Shown piece by piece: positions 1 through 8,727 of a stretch of 64,000 bases of DNA. The stretch comes from Candidatus Tectimicrobiota bacterium (lineage in GTDB: Bacteria > JACPUC01), in assembly GCA_016192455.1 (NCBI GenBank), contig JACPUC010000001.1:186001-250000 (forward strand). Direction: 5' to 3'. The stretch's first letter is position 1; the number at the start of each line of letters is the position of its first letter. The notes under the pieces were generated by a model, which worked only from the letters and a program-made list of their open reading frames with translations, made no database searches and had not been told where the DNA came from. Made by a program: the position numbers and the translations under genes.

Positions 1-76
1 GGAAATAGGGTGGTATTTCACAATTTAGATCGCCTACATTTGCGAGGGAACCGTGTCCCCTCGCGCACCCCACATA

Positions 77-99
77 CGCGAGCTGCTGCGCAGCTCGCG
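77..99. other. Perfect 10-bp hairpin upstream of the thioesterase gene
   Basis: CGCGAGCTGC and GCAGCTCGCG form a perfect inverted repeat around a 3-nt loop. No T-run follows on the plus strand, so it is not a classical intrinsic terminator for plus-strand transcripts. It may belong to the end of a gene that lies outside the window, or act as an RNA-stabilising hairpin. Positions 1-161 otherwise show no convincing gene. Confidence 0.4.
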
Positions 100-161
100 G
101 GGATTGGGGGCGTGGGGGAGCAAGGGTCCACAAGAACTTCTTCCCGGGGGAGCGGTGTTCC

Positions 162-653
162 GTGCCGTGCTTCGAGATCAGGAAGGACCATCGCGTGGAG
201 TTCTGGGAGACCGACGCCGCCGGGGTCGTCTACTTCGCCAATTTTCATCGCCTGATGGACACGGCGATGATGGAGTTCTTCGCCTCGCTGCCGGTCTCCC
301 TCCCCCTCAGGGAGTACTGGGGCGGTCTTGGCTCGCAAGGGTACGACTGGGTGGTCATCGACAACGGCTGCCGCTTCCTGGGCAATTGCGGCTTCGGCGA
401 CACGCTGCGGATGCACCTCTGGGTGACGAAGAGGACGCAGCGCACCCTCCACTTCGCCTGCGCCTTCCGCAAGAACGACCGCCCCGAGGAGATCGCGCGA
501 GGCTACCTGGTTGCCTGCTCGACGCAGCGCCGCGATGGAGCGACGCGGGCCGTGCCGCCCCTGCCGGAGGTGGCGGCGCAGATCGGCGTGGCGCCCTGGG
601 AGGTGGGACAGGCTTCCAGCCTGTCGAGAGGCAGAACCACGGATGAACGCTGA
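162..653 (+). CDS. Hotdog-fold acyl-CoA thioesterase (4HBT family)
   Basis: This 163-residue protein begins with the 4-hydroxybenzoyl-CoA thioesterase signature: a strand ending in W-E-T-D, then A-G-V-V-Y-F-A-N-F around residues 14-28, where the Asp is the usual catalytic residue. The family hydrolyses aryl- or acyl-CoA thioesters in the cytoplasm. The GTG start at 162 is preceded by GGGGGAG about 9 nt upstream. The body of a single-hotdog enzyme is about 140 residues and fits well. The last 15 or so residues (from G-Q-A-S-S-L-S) are encoded by a palindromic intergenic repeat and are probably not ancestral. The extradiol dioxygenase downstream suggests an aromatic-catabolism context, but the genes are 320 nt apart and cotranscription is not shown. 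The substrate cannot be told from sequence. Confidence 0.82.
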   Translation: MPCFEIRKDHRVEFWETDAAGVVYFANFHRLMDTAMMEFFASLPVSLPLREYWGGLGSQGYDWVVIDNGCRFLGNCGFGDTLRMHLWVTKRTQRTLHFACAFRKNDRPEEIARGYLVACSTQRRDGATRAVPPLPEVAAQIGVAPWEVGQASSLSRGRTTDER

Positions 654-804
654 TGTTCCTGTGAAACCGCCTGTCTGCGTGCGACGCACAGGCAGGTGTC
701 CATCAGCGGTTCACGCTTCCTCCGCGCCCTCTGCGTCTCTGCGGTGCAATCCATTTGACCGCCGAAGCGCAGAGGACGCAAAGTAGACAGGCTTCCAGCC
801 TGTC
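607..804. repeat. Palindromic intergenic repeat cluster (two copies of GACAGGCTtccAGCCTGTC)
   Basis: The 19-nt palindrome GACAGGCT-TCC-AGCCTGTC occurs at 607-625 and again at 786-804. Between them lie another imperfect palindrome (about 670-698, CTGCGT/ACGCA core) and the motif CTCTGCGTCTCTGCGG (about 730-745), with a partial inverted counterpart GCGCAGAGG near 767-775. The first copy runs into the 3' end of the thioesterase gene and supplies its stop region. The arrangement is typical of REP-like dispersed repeats. The stretch from 654 to 973 holds no gene that I can support apart from these repeats. Confidence 0.65.
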
Positions 805-973
805 GAAACCTTGGGAGCGCGACCGGCAACCGCGACGTGCCGCGGCCGACCGCGCTCCTGGAATGCGTAGCCCGCCGCGTGCTGCGGGACTCGACGTTCG
901 TGACACGACACGGAGGCCGCCCTCGCGCGCGGCAGCATGACCCGCGCACAGGTTGCCATCAGGAGCTAAGGCC

Positions 974-1792
974 ATGGGAGACATCATCGCTGGGTTTTGC
1001 GCCACCCACACGCCGCGGATCGCCGACGAAGCCAATGCGCCGGAGTTCACGCGCGAGCTGATCGCGGGCATGCACGAGCTGGGGGACCTCGTCGATACGC
1101 TGCGCCCCGATGCCATCGTCATGATCTCCACCCACTGGTTCACCACGTTCGTGCACTACGTCGCCTGCCACCCGCGGCACAAGGGCTACGTCACCGCCCT
1201 CGAGTGCCCGGACATGATCAACAGCCTCCCCTACGATTTCCCCGGCGACCCCGAACTGGGACGTCTGATGGTGAAGAAGGGGGACGAGCGGGGCGTACCG
1301 GTCTTCGTGGCGGATCAACCGAACTTCGTCTTCGACTACGGCTCGGTGGTGCCGGTGCGCTACCTGACGCCGCGCAACGACGTGCCGTTCGTCATCGTCT
1401 CATTGACCGCCGTCTGCCCGCTGGAGGAGTACTACACTTGGGGCGAAGCGGTCGCCGCGGCCATCCGCGAGCTGCGGCGGCGCGTTCTCGTGGTGACCAG
1501 CGGCAGCTTCTCCCACACCCTGGTGCGCGGCCCGGAGCGCTGGCCTCTCGAGGAACACCAGAAGCTCGACCGCGAGCTGGTGGGCCTCCTCTGCGAGGGA
1601 CGCCTCGACGAGGCGCGCGCCATGCTCCCCTGGTTTGTCGAGACCACCAGGGCCGAGGGCTGGGGCAAACATATCGCCTTCCTCCTCAGCCTCCTCGGCG
1701 CCAGCGGCCACGCCCTCAAGGGCAAACTCCACGCCTACGGCCCCTCCTCCGGCAGCGGCAACCCCGTGGTCTCCTTGCTGCCGGTGGGGTGA
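974..1792 (+). CDS. LigB-type class III extradiol ring-cleavage dioxygenase
   Basis: The 272-residue product matches the LigB/DODA family, non-haem Fe(II) enzymes that open catecholic rings. Visible family features are an N-terminal C-A-T-H-T-P-R with the first metal-ligand His, I-S-T-H-W-F near residue 50 with the second His, and G-S-F-S-H-T near residue 171 with a further conserved His. Length is normal for a single-subunit LigB protein. ATG 974 is preferred because AGGAG lies 8 nt upstream; a TTG at 953 would extend the frame by seven residues. It could act on protocatechuate-like, homoprotocatechuate-like or DOPA-like substrates, and no sequence feature decides which. No other ring-cleavage pathway genes are adjacent. 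Confidence 0.85.
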   Translation: MGDIIAGFCATHTPRIADEANAPEFTRELIAGMHELGDLVDTLRPDAIVMISTHWFTTFVHYVACHPRHKGYVTALECPDMINSLPYDFPGDPELGRLMVKKGDERGVPVFVADQPNFVFDYGSVVPVRYLTPRNDVPFVIVSLTAVCPLEEYYTWGEAVAAAIRELRRRVLVVTSGSFSHTLVRGPERWPLEEHQKLDRELVGLLCEGRLDEARAMLPWFVETTRAEGWGKHIAFLLSLLGASGHALKGKLHAYGPSSGSGNPVVSLLPVG

Positions 1793-2025
1793 GGTTCCAG
1801 GACCAAGCGGGAAAGATGCCGAAGGGCGAGAGCAGCCTGCTCCCGCCCTTCGACGTGCCGCTGCATGCCGGCTTGAATCATGACTAAGAGGTCGTTCGAT
1901 GCGGGCGAGCCTCGCCCCCTCGCCGGTCTGCCGCCAGGCAGGCGCAGCCATTCCGCGCAAGCCGCGGCGCGACGAATCCGGCGTGCTCCACGCCGTGACC
2001 GGCTGGCCGGTTTGGCAGCCGGCGC

Positions 2026-3321
2026 CTACCTGCGCAGCAGCGGGTCGGAGCGGTCATGGCACTTCAGGCAGGCCTTGGTGTTGCGTTTTCGGATGCTCGA
2101 ACCGTCGAATCCACGCGGATGCGGCCGGATGTTCACGGTGGACGTGCTGTGGCACTGCAAGCAGTCGTCTTCGCGGTGACAAGCGGCGCAGGCCTGGATG
2201 TTCTTGCGAGCATAGTTGCGATGATGTTCGGCGGTGACGAAACCAAAGGTAACCCAGTCAGGTGGATGGAAGAGTCTTGTCAGCGGGAAGGTGTCGAGCG
2301 TGACCCGATGCTGCTCATGGCATGAACGGCAGAAGGATTCCAGGCGGTGGCAGCTTGAGCAGTTGAAGCGGTTGGTAAACGCGGTTTTTGGATGGGTGGC
2401 GATCCAGTCATTGGGGTGAATCTTGGCCGGTTTTTCGCCTCCCCCCCGCGCCGTGTAGCCTGCTTGGTGACACTTCGAGCACCAATCTTCGAGATGGCAG
2501 TTGCGGCAGAGGGCGCGATCCGCCTCAGCCTGGGGCCGGTGGTTCTTCACCCAGTTCTCATCGTGGAAGAACGTTCGACGCGGTCCGGGCTTCAAGACAC
2601 CAGTGGGGAACCGCAGGCGCAGCAGCCCATTTGCCTCGGTCAAGTGGCAGGTGGCGCAGGCCGCCGGCGGCCGCAGCCCGTTGATCGTCGTCGTGCCGTT
2701 GTGGCACTGCAGACAGACCTCCATGCGCGGCAGGTTGTCTCGCGTCGCAAGCTGAACCTTCTTGAAGTCGCCATGGCACTGCTGGCAAAGAATGCCGTTA
2801 TCGAGGTGCTTCTTGTGGGGGAAGTTGAGATTCGGCGGCGGCAGGAGCATGCGCTCTGGAGGAGCGTCCTTGAAGTTCACCGAGACGGTAGCTTTACCGG
2901 AGGTTGGATGACAGGTGGTGCAGGTGGCCGGTGGAAAGCGAGTCGCGGCATCAGGGGCAAATATCTTATGACACATGGCGCAACGGATATCATGCTTGGC
3001 GGCATCGCCTTTCAGCCGGGGGAGGTTATCGTCGCTGGCGTTCGTGCTGGTGCGCACCTGGTCGTGGCAGTAGGCGCAGGCCATCCCTTTCAAGTGCTTG
3101 TCATAAAAAAAACGCAGGGGAATGCGCTGCTGCGGAAAGATCACCTGAGACGGCGCAAGCTCGCCGGCGGAAAAGGGAACAGGATTTTCCGTGTGCGGGG
3201 CCGCAGCGTTTTCCGCGGCAGGAACACCGCGGACCGCAGCGACGAGGACGAGGCCCACGAGTACGAAACCCGCCAGCCGAACATAGACGCGGGAGCCAGC
3301 AAAACCGCCTGGGAAGCGCAC
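2026..3321 (-). CDS. Secreted 13-haem c-type cytochrome
   Basis: This 431-residue protein carries an N-terminal hydrophobic export segment (about residues 16-35) followed by thirteen CXXCH haem c attachment motifs (C-A-Y-C-H, C-A-M-C-H, C-T-T-C-H, C-Q-Q-C-H, C-L-Q-C-H, C-A-T-C-H, C-R-N-C-H, C-S-K-C-H, C-S-S-C-H, C-R-S-C-H, C-A-A-C-H, C-L-Q-C-H, C-L-K-C-H). Extra His residues such as those in F-P-H-K-K-H could be distal ligands. One haem per about 33 residues is the density of multihaem electron conduits. The GTG start lies 9 nt after the stop of the beta-barrel gene, with GAGG about 8 nt before it, so the two are probably translationally linked. I infer a periplasmic or outer-membrane-embedded electron wire working with that barrel. 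The partner oxidant or reductant is unknown. Confidence 0.9.
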   Translation of the reverse strand: MRFPGGFAGSRVYVRLAGFVLVGLVLVAAVRGVPAAENAAAPHTENPVPFSAGELAPSQVIFPQQRIPLRFFYDKHLKGMACAYCHDQVRTSTNASDDNLPRLKGDAAKHDIRCAMCHKIFAPDAATRFPPATCTTCHPTSGKATVSVNFKDAPPERMLLPPPNLNFPHKKHLDNGILCQQCHGDFKKVQLATRDNLPRMEVCLQCHNGTTTINGLRPPAACATCHLTEANGLLRLRFPTGVLKPGPRRTFFHDENWVKNHRPQAEADRALCRNCHLEDWCSKCHQAGYTARGGGEKPAKIHPNDWIATHPKTAFTNRFNCSSCHRLESFCRSCHEQHRVTLDTFPLTRLFHPPDWVTFGFVTAEHHRNYARKNIQACAACHREDDCLQCHSTSTVNIRPHPRGFDGSSIRKRNTKACLKCHDRSDPLLRR

Positions 3322-3330
3322 GGCATCACC

Positions 3331-4710
3331 TCAAAGCTTGCCGCTGAAGTAAATGGTCAGCTCCGCCAGGAAGCGGAACTCGTTTCTGGAGAAATCGTTG
3401 ATTAGGTTCTCCACTTCAGCTCGAACTTCAATCTTGCGATCGTGGAGATACGAAAGGCCGAACCGTCCGCCGAAACTCGTATCTTCGTTGAAATCCTGGG
3501 TGATCTGCTTGTAGCGCACGACGTTCACGCCGGTTCTGAGGAGTAAGCGCTGCCGCAAGAACGCCTTGTTCACCCCAAGATCCACGCCGTGCTGAACGCC
3601 GCCGAACCCATCCCGGTACGTCAAGCTGAAGGTTAGGAGATCAAGTTGATAGGGCGACGGCGCGCCAAGGTTGGCGACCTCGATGCCGGTGCTGAGCGTA
3701 TCATTATCATCCTCTTTCTCCAGGGTGCGCTCGAAAAATTGCCGCTCTACCTGAAAGAAAGTGGAGAGGGTGGGACGAAAACGGTACGTCAATCGCCCGC
3801 GCAACGCATCGTAAGGGTTGACGTTGAAGACGTTAAAGATCGAATCGAGATCGAATTCGGGCTCGAAGCGCTGGTACTCGAGGCGGACATCGGCTGCCGG
3901 AGTGAGGCGCAGGAGAACACCGCCGAGCGCTTCGCTCATCTGCTCGAGCGGAATGTTGTAGCTCGTGTTGGCGTAGGTGTGCACCCAGGAGATCAGCTCG
4001 TGACTGAAATCGAAGCCGATCCTCTCCTGGCTCAGGTCGCTCTCGCGTTCCTGCCGGTCATAGCCGAGGGCGAGGAACGTCCCCGCCCGAGGCCTCCAGG
4101 AGACCCGCCAGCCGGCCGCCAGATCGCCGCTACGGCTCTTGCTCTCCCGCGGCGGCACGGGAAGCCCCAGGTATCCTTCGACGTTGAACGGACCGAGGCC
4201 GGCATAGGCAAGCTTTGCGGCGTCGGCACGGACAAAATCGAGCCCATGCGTGATCAGTTGCCTGCCAAGGTTCAGCGACAAACCGCGCTGCGGGTCTCCG
4301 GCATCGACGTAGGCATAGAGCACCCTGTCCGAGTCGAAGTCGCTGGAGAGGTCGTCGACGTGGCGCAGGCTGGCGAAGAAGCTGAGGTTTCGATCGCCGA
4401 TTTTGTAGAGATTGAGGTCAAAGAAGTGCGTCAACGGCTCGAACTCGACCCGCCGGCCGTCGCTGGCGGGGAATTGGCTTTTGCGGAAGAGCATGGAGTA
4501 GCGGCCGCTCAGCAGGGTGGCCCCGGCGCTGGCGTGCCAGATCAGGTGCGCCATCAGAAGGATGGGCAACCCCTTCCCTATGCGACCGAGGCGGAACGTC
4601 TTCAGGGTTCGAAACTCCGTCGGCATCCCTCGGTAAATCGGGAATATCGGGACAGGTTTCCAAGAGATGCGGACGGGGAGGGCGTGACGCCAGGGAAGCG
4701 TCTGAGTCAT
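3331..4710 (-). CDS. Outer-membrane beta-barrel protein paired with the multihaem cytochrome
   Basis: The 459-residue product has an N-terminal export segment (hydrophobic run after R-I-G-K-G, about residues 45-63 of the longest frame). Alternating amphipathic strands follow, rich in Tyr, Phe, Arg and Asp. The protein ends in a strand with aromatic residues (T-I-Y-F-S-G-K-L), as expected for a barrel. No enzyme motif is visible. Position between a three-haem cytochrome gene (42 nt upstream) and a 13-haem cytochrome gene (9 nt downstream) suggests the porin sheath of a porin-cytochrome conduit. The start is uncertain: ATG 4710 gives a long leader, while ATG 4626 gives a more normal signal peptide but lacks a well-spaced ribosome-binding site. 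A general porin is the alternative reading. Confidence 0.72.
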   Translation of the reverse strand: MTQTLPWRHALPVRISWKPVPIFPIYRGMPTEFRTLKTFRLGRIGKGLPILLMAHLIWHASAGATLLSGRYSMLFRKSQFPASDGRRVEFEPLTHFFDLNLYKIGDRNLSFFASLRHVDDLSSDFDSDRVLYAYVDAGDPQRGLSLNLGRQLITHGLDFVRADAAKLAYAGLGPFNVEGYLGLPVPPRESKSRSGDLAAGWRVSWRPRAGTFLALGYDRQERESDLSQERIGFDFSHELISWVHTYANTSYNIPLEQMSEALGGVLLRLTPAADVRLEYQRFEPEFDLDSIFNVFNVNPYDALRGRLTYRFRPTLSTFFQVERQFFERTLEKEDDNDTLSTGIEVANLGAPSPYQLDLLTFSLTYRDGFGGVQHGVDLGVNKAFLRQRLLLRTGVNVVRYKQITQDFNEDTSFGGRFGLSYLHDRKIEVRAEVENLINDFSRNEFRFLAELTIYFSGKL

Positions 4711-4752
4711 GTCCGGCGGTTGAGCCGAGCGACTCCCCTCTGCGCCTGCTCT

Positions 4753-5814
4753 CTATCTCAACGTTCTCAGGTATTCGGCCACCGCCTCCGCCTCATCCGG
4801 GGTGAAGCGGAAGTTCGGCATGCGCCCGCCGGTGCCCAGGTTGTAAGCCTCGCGACGAATCTCCCGACTCTCGGTGAGGAACTCGATCAGCCATGTCACC
4901 TGCGCCTTGCGGCCCTGCTGGGCGAGGGAGGGAGCGATCTCGCGCCGCGGCGGCAGTCCCGGAATGTCGCCGTGGCAGCCGACGCAGTTGAACTGGGCCA
5001 TCAACTGCCGCCCCATCTCCGGCGTCACGTCGGGATTCTGCCGCACAGCCCGCTGATATTCCGCCGGCAGCGGGTCACTACTTTGGGTGACCAGGAAATC
5101 CCGCAGCGCGATCATCTGACGAGCCTCATCCCCGCCGAGGATGTCCTCAGGCCCGGAACTCTCGTCGTCAAAGAAATTCGGCATCTTCACACCAGGCTGG
5201 AAGCTCTGCGGATCTTGCAGCCAGCGGATAATCCAGTCGGGGTTGAGCCGTTGGGGGACCAGCGACAGGTCGGGGGCTCGTTCGTCAGGCTTGACCGAGC
5301 GCGATTCTTTCCCGCGCAGGTGGCAGGTAAGGCAATCGAGGTATTCCGGCGTCATGAGCTTCTTGGCGGCGTCGGTCAATTCCGGCTCGCTGCGCCCGGC
5401 AAACCTGAACTTAGCGGGGAGCGGTTCGTCGTGGCGCTTGCGCTGCGTTTCCAGGAACTTGGTGATGGCCAGCGCCTCCCGGTCACCGAGGCGGAAGGTC
5501 GGCATGCGCATGCGCAGCCACGGGCGGATGCTGCGCGGCTGCTTGAGGAAGTCGAATAACCACTCCGGGCGAACCCGTTCCCCTTCGAAATCGAGCGGCG
5601 GCGCGCCGGGTTGCGGCGTTTGATCTTCTATCTGGTGGCACGCCGCGCAGTTGAGGTCGGTGACGAGCTCGCGTCCCCTGGCGGCGAGGGGGGAGAGGTT
5701 GCGCTGCGCGGCCCAGGCGCGGGAAAGGGCGTGGTGCAGCCAAGCTCCCGGCTCGACGTTCCAGAGCAGCAGGAAAAGGAGCAGCACGCTGCAACGTCTG
5801 AAGAGGCGGCGCAT
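4753..5814 (-). CDS. Exported three-domain (three-haem) cytochrome c
   Basis: The 353-residue protein starts with M-R-R-L-F-R-R and a long hydrophobic leader. It contains three class-I-like cytochrome domains with haem motifs C-A-A-C-H, C-L-T-C-H and C-V-G-C-H. Each is followed by a plausible Met distal ligand in R-M-P-T-F, K-M-P-N-F and R-M-P-N-F. The last domain ends with the usual amphipathic C-terminal helix. ATG 5814 is chosen because GGGAG lies about 8 nt upstream and because the signal peptide then begins correctly; the frame is open further upstream but overlaps the preceding gene. It probably passes electrons in the periplasm to or from the barrel/13-haem conduit encoded just downstream. 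Confidence 0.86.
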   Translation of the reverse strand: MRRLFRRCSVLLLFLLLWNVEPGAWLHHALSRAWAAQRNLSPLAARGRELVTDLNCAACHQIEDQTPQPGAPPLDFEGERVRPEWLFDFLKQPRSIRPWLRMRMPTFRLGDREALAITKFLETQRKRHDEPLPAKFRFAGRSEPELTDAAKKLMTPEYLDCLTCHLRGKESRSVKPDERAPDLSLVPQRLNPDWIIRWLQDPQSFQPGVKMPNFFDDESSGPEDILGGDEARQMIALRDFLVTQSSDPLPAEYQRAVRQNPDVTPEMGRQLMAQFNCVGCHGDIPGLPPRREIAPSLAQQGRKAQVTWLIEFLTESREIRREAYNLGTGGRMPNFRFTPDEAEAVAEYLRTLR

Positions 5815-5963
5815 ACTCGACTCCCACGTGCAAAAGCCCTCGCCTTCAGAGCCGGAACACCTGAGCGCGATGATTTCGCCTGCCAGGCGCCGCGGCAGAG
5901 CAGCGCGCTCTCGCCACGCCTGGGCGCGGCGAGGGGCCATGGACGCGACGCGTCGGGGCGGCT

Positions 5964-6482
5964 TCAACGCGGCGGCGCCGTTGGTCCACCGCCCGCCGGC
6001 GCCTCCGTGAGCTCGATGTGCACGGTCACATCATCCGAAAGCGCCAGGCGTCGCGGCGCGCTTGGCGCAAACTTCTCCTTCTCCACGCGCAGCCAGAAGC
6101 GGTCGCCCCAGTTCTTGCTCGTATAGGTGAGCGGCGTGCGGCCGTTGCCGATCGTCAGGGGAACGAAGGTCGTGCCGTCCTGCGACCAGAAAATCCGCCC
6201 GTCCGACGGCGCGCTGGTCACCGTGAGGGTTCGTGCACGCTGCGTCGCCGCCTCGCGGGCCTGCCGCAGCACCGTCTCGGGCAACTGCCCGAGGTAGATG
6301 CGCCCGCAGGCCGGCAACCACAGCGTGGAGAGAGAGAAGAGGAGGATGAGGAGCACCGGCGACCGCCCGCGTCCGCGTCGTCCGGGATTCACGGGACGCG
6401 AGGGCGCCGAGCAAGCAGGCTCCACCAACTCAGCGGGTGTTCGCGACGGCATCCCACGCTGGGCTGATACCCTCTGATTCAT
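5964..6482 (-). CDS. Small lipoprotein of unknown function in the cytochrome cluster
   Basis: The product is about 172 residues. After an unusually long basic N-terminus comes a hydrophobic stretch ending in the lipobox L-P-A-C, so it should be a lipidated envelope protein. The mature part contains one beta-rich segment (T-V-T-S-A-P-S-D-G-R-I-F-W-S and the following strands), reminiscent of PEGA-like surface modules, but I do not recognise a family. ATG 6482, ATG 6452 and an upstream start at 6494 are all possible, and none has a strong ribosome-binding site. It lies upstream of the three-haem cytochrome gene on the same strand and may be an accessory anchor for the electron-transfer complex. 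Confidence 0.6.
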   Translation of the reverse strand: MNQRVSAQRGMPSRTPAELVEPACSAPSRPVNPGRRGRGRSPVLLILLFSLSTLWLPACGRIYLGQLPETVLRQAREAATQRARTLTVTSAPSDGRIFWSQDGTTFVPLTIGNGRTPLTYTSKNWGDRFWLRVEKEKFAPSAPRRLALSDDVTVHIELTEAPAGGGPTAPPR

Positions 6483-6657
6483 CTCAATCTGCACGGTTGC
6501 CCACCATCGCTATCTTCGTCGCGGAGCGAGAATCCGCGGCACAACCAGGGATGACTCTGGCCTGGCGAACGCGACCCGAACCCTGGGAGGCCGCCCCGCC
6601 GACATCCGGTGGGAGAAGTGAGCGTTCCCGCCGGCTGCCGGTCGTGGGTGTGGTTGG

Positions 6658-8727
6658 TTAATTGTTCGGCGCGCCGGCCGCCACCCAGGCGGTGATGGTG
6701 GCGATCGCCTCGTCGGACAGCGGCGTCCTGCCGAGGGGCATCCGCTCCCCAACGGCGGCAATGCCGCGGATTTTCTGCACCAGGTAGCTGTTATCGGGGT
6801 CGCCGGGTTGGATGCGGTTCAGCGTGTTGACCTCGACGCTCCGCATGCCGACGATGTTGCTGAACGCGTTCCCCTGCGACAGGTTCTGGTTGAGCATGGC
6901 GCGCGGCCCGGAATGGCACCCGGCAAGGGCGCAGTTCGCCGTGAAGATGGGTTGCACGTTGGCGCTGAAACTGACGGTTGGCTGGGGAGGCGGTGCCTCT
7001 TCAACAGGGCCCGCATCCGGCGTGGGTTCCACCACTGGAGTTGGTTCAGCAATCGGCTCCGTGTCGGAGACGCCAGGGATGTTTGGGAAGGCCTTGAGGT
7101 AGAAGGTATGTGACCAGAGCATTTCGTTGGAGAGATGCATGGCCCCGGCACTATCAAAGTAGGTGTTGGTAACCATCCACGTCTTGGTTACGGGGTTGAT
7201 CGTAATCTCGGTAGCGAAGACTGGCGCCACGCCATTCTTTCCACCTGCCATTGGCGGGAGTGGAAGGGTGGGATACCGGTGGTCGATGTCGCGCAGCCGC
7301 TCGAATGCACCAATGCTTGAAGACGGTGGAGCCGAGCGTTTCAATCCACTCTGATTCACGGCGCTCTCAAAGAAGTTCAACCAGAGCGCCTTCACGGTTG
7401 TCTGGTTGACCGCATCGCCGCCTATTTGATTTAACGCGTTCAAAGCGCCGAGGATCGCGGCGATATCATCGACATGGTAGACGTGTTGACTTGTGAAGTA
7501 TCCGTGCGTCCAATCGTACTCAGCCACCAAGGCGTTGAAGACTTCGGCCGCGGCGGTCAGGAAGCGTGGCGCCCCGCTCGTGCGCGCCGCTTCGATGAGG
7601 CCCCGCACCGCATAGGCTTTCGAGCGCACCGTCGGTTTCTCGGCGGCGATGAGGGCATCTCCGAATGCCGCAATCTTGGCGAGAGCCGCGGCGCGGTTGG
7701 CGTCGTTGGTCGTATAGGCGGCGTACCACGCCAGGCCGGTGGCGGCGACCGCCTGTTCGATCACCGTGCTGGGCGGCTCGCCCGCGGCGATCTCCGCAAA
7801 CAGCGAGTCGGCGGCGCTGCCGAACATGGCGCCCATCTGAGCATCCCGGTAACGGTTCGTGTCGCTGCCATCGAGGGCGTCCCGGCTCTTCACGTCGGCG
7901 AGGTCACTCAACGCCTGCAGCATGACGTAGGTGCCGATCTTGCTGCTGACGAACGGCGTGGCGTCTGCCGCACCGGTCCGCCAGTTCATCCACTCCATGG
8001 CTTGCATGGCGGCCTCCATGGCGAGGACCATGCCGATGAAGCGCTGCTGGGCGCCGAAGGTGGCCGTGGGCGCGCCGAAATGCGGCTCGAAATGGAAGAG
8101 CCGAGCCCATTCGATCTCTTTGATCATGGTGTAGGCTTGCGCTTCGACGGTCACCGTCGTATCAAACGAGCTGGCATCCCAGCGGAAATTGCTGAAATCA
8201 CCCGAGTTGCCGTTATTCTCGTTCACCCAGACGGGATTGCCTGATTTGTAGACTGCTCGAAGCAGGGCCGGGTTTGTCGGGGGCATGGCCGCGTCGCCAT
8301 CGTTGGGATCGGGATCGAACATTGGAATCGCGGCCATCACCTGAGCCATATCCGGCGCAAAGGTTACGCCGAGGCCCGAGGTCATCACCAGTTCGCCCAA
8401 GTTGTACCGCGAGTACCAATACCCTTCATTCACCAGCGCGCGCTCGTCGAACTCCGGATTGTGGCCGGCAAGGAGCGACTCCTGCCTGCCGAAGCTCCCG
8501 TTGAACCTCCAAGATAAGCTCGCTTCGTCCCACTCGAACTCGGCCCAGAAACGATCATTGGGCGTTGCGTTGAGTCCGAGATTATAGATGCGGATAGTTT
8601 GGTCGGCGACACCCGTGGTCCGCACAAAGGCGTCGCTGAAATTCACCAAGCCCTGCGCCCTTGCATCAAGGCTCAGCACCAGAACAACGAGAACGGAGCA
8701 CGACAGGGTAAGCAAGTAGCGTCTCAT
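6658..8727 (-). CDS. Large secreted protein with C-terminal cytochrome c domain using a CX4CH motif
   Basis: The 689-residue protein has a clean signal peptide (M-R-R-Y-L-L then a hydrophobic core to A-R-A-Q). A long Trp/Tyr/Ala-rich, mostly helical region of no recognised family occupies residues 25 to about 555. A Pro/Glu-rich linker follows at about 560-590, and then a cytochrome-like domain. There the haem-attachment motif reads C-A-L-A-G-C-H, with four residues between the cysteines instead of two. A Met ligand candidate lies in E-R-M-P-L-G, close to the C-terminus. Such CX4CH domains are known in some secreted cytochromes of deltaproteobacteria and relatives. GAAAGGG about 8 nt before ATG 8727 supports the start. 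The fusion suggests that the large domain, perhaps an oxidoreductase or polymer-binding module, exchanges electrons through the C-terminal haem. Confidence 0.78.
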   Translation of the reverse strand: MRRYLLTLSCSVLVVLVLSLDARAQGLVNFSDAFVRTTGVADQTIRIYNLGLNATPNDRFWAEFEWDEASLSWRFNGSFGRQESLLAGHNPEFDERALVNEGYWYSRYNLGELVMTSGLGVTFAPDMAQVMAAIPMFDPDPNDGDAAMPPTNPALLRAVYKSGNPVWVNENNGNSGDFSNFRWDASSFDTTVTVEAQAYTMIKEIEWARLFHFEPHFGAPTATFGAQQRFIGMVLAMEAAMQAMEWMNWRTGAADATPFVSSKIGTYVMLQALSDLADVKSRDALDGSDTNRYRDAQMGAMFGSAADSLFAEIAAGEPPSTVIEQAVAATGLAWYAAYTTNDANRAAALAKIAAFGDALIAAEKPTVRSKAYAVRGLIEAARTSGAPRFLTAAAEVFNALVAEYDWTHGYFTSQHVYHVDDIAAILGALNALNQIGGDAVNQTTVKALWLNFFESAVNQSGLKRSAPPSSSIGAFERLRDIDHRYPTLPLPPMAGGKNGVAPVFATEITINPVTKTWMVTNTYFDSAGAMHLSNEMLWSHTFYLKAFPNIPGVSDTEPIAEPTPVVEPTPDAGPVEEAPPPQPTVSFSANVQPIFTANCALAGCHSGPRAMLNQNLSQGNAFSNIVGMRSVEVNTLNRIQPGDPDNSYLVQKIRGIAAVGERMPLGRTPLSDEAIATITAWVAAGAPNN

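Noticed and set aside
3646-5559. Long plus-strand open frame opposite the cytochrome and barrel genes
   Set aside because: It mirrors well-supported minus-strand genes with haem motifs and export signals; GC-rich DNA commonly leaves such antisense frames open. The same applies to long frames at 12606-13748, 15651-17018, 41693-44248 (minus) and 50492-52996.
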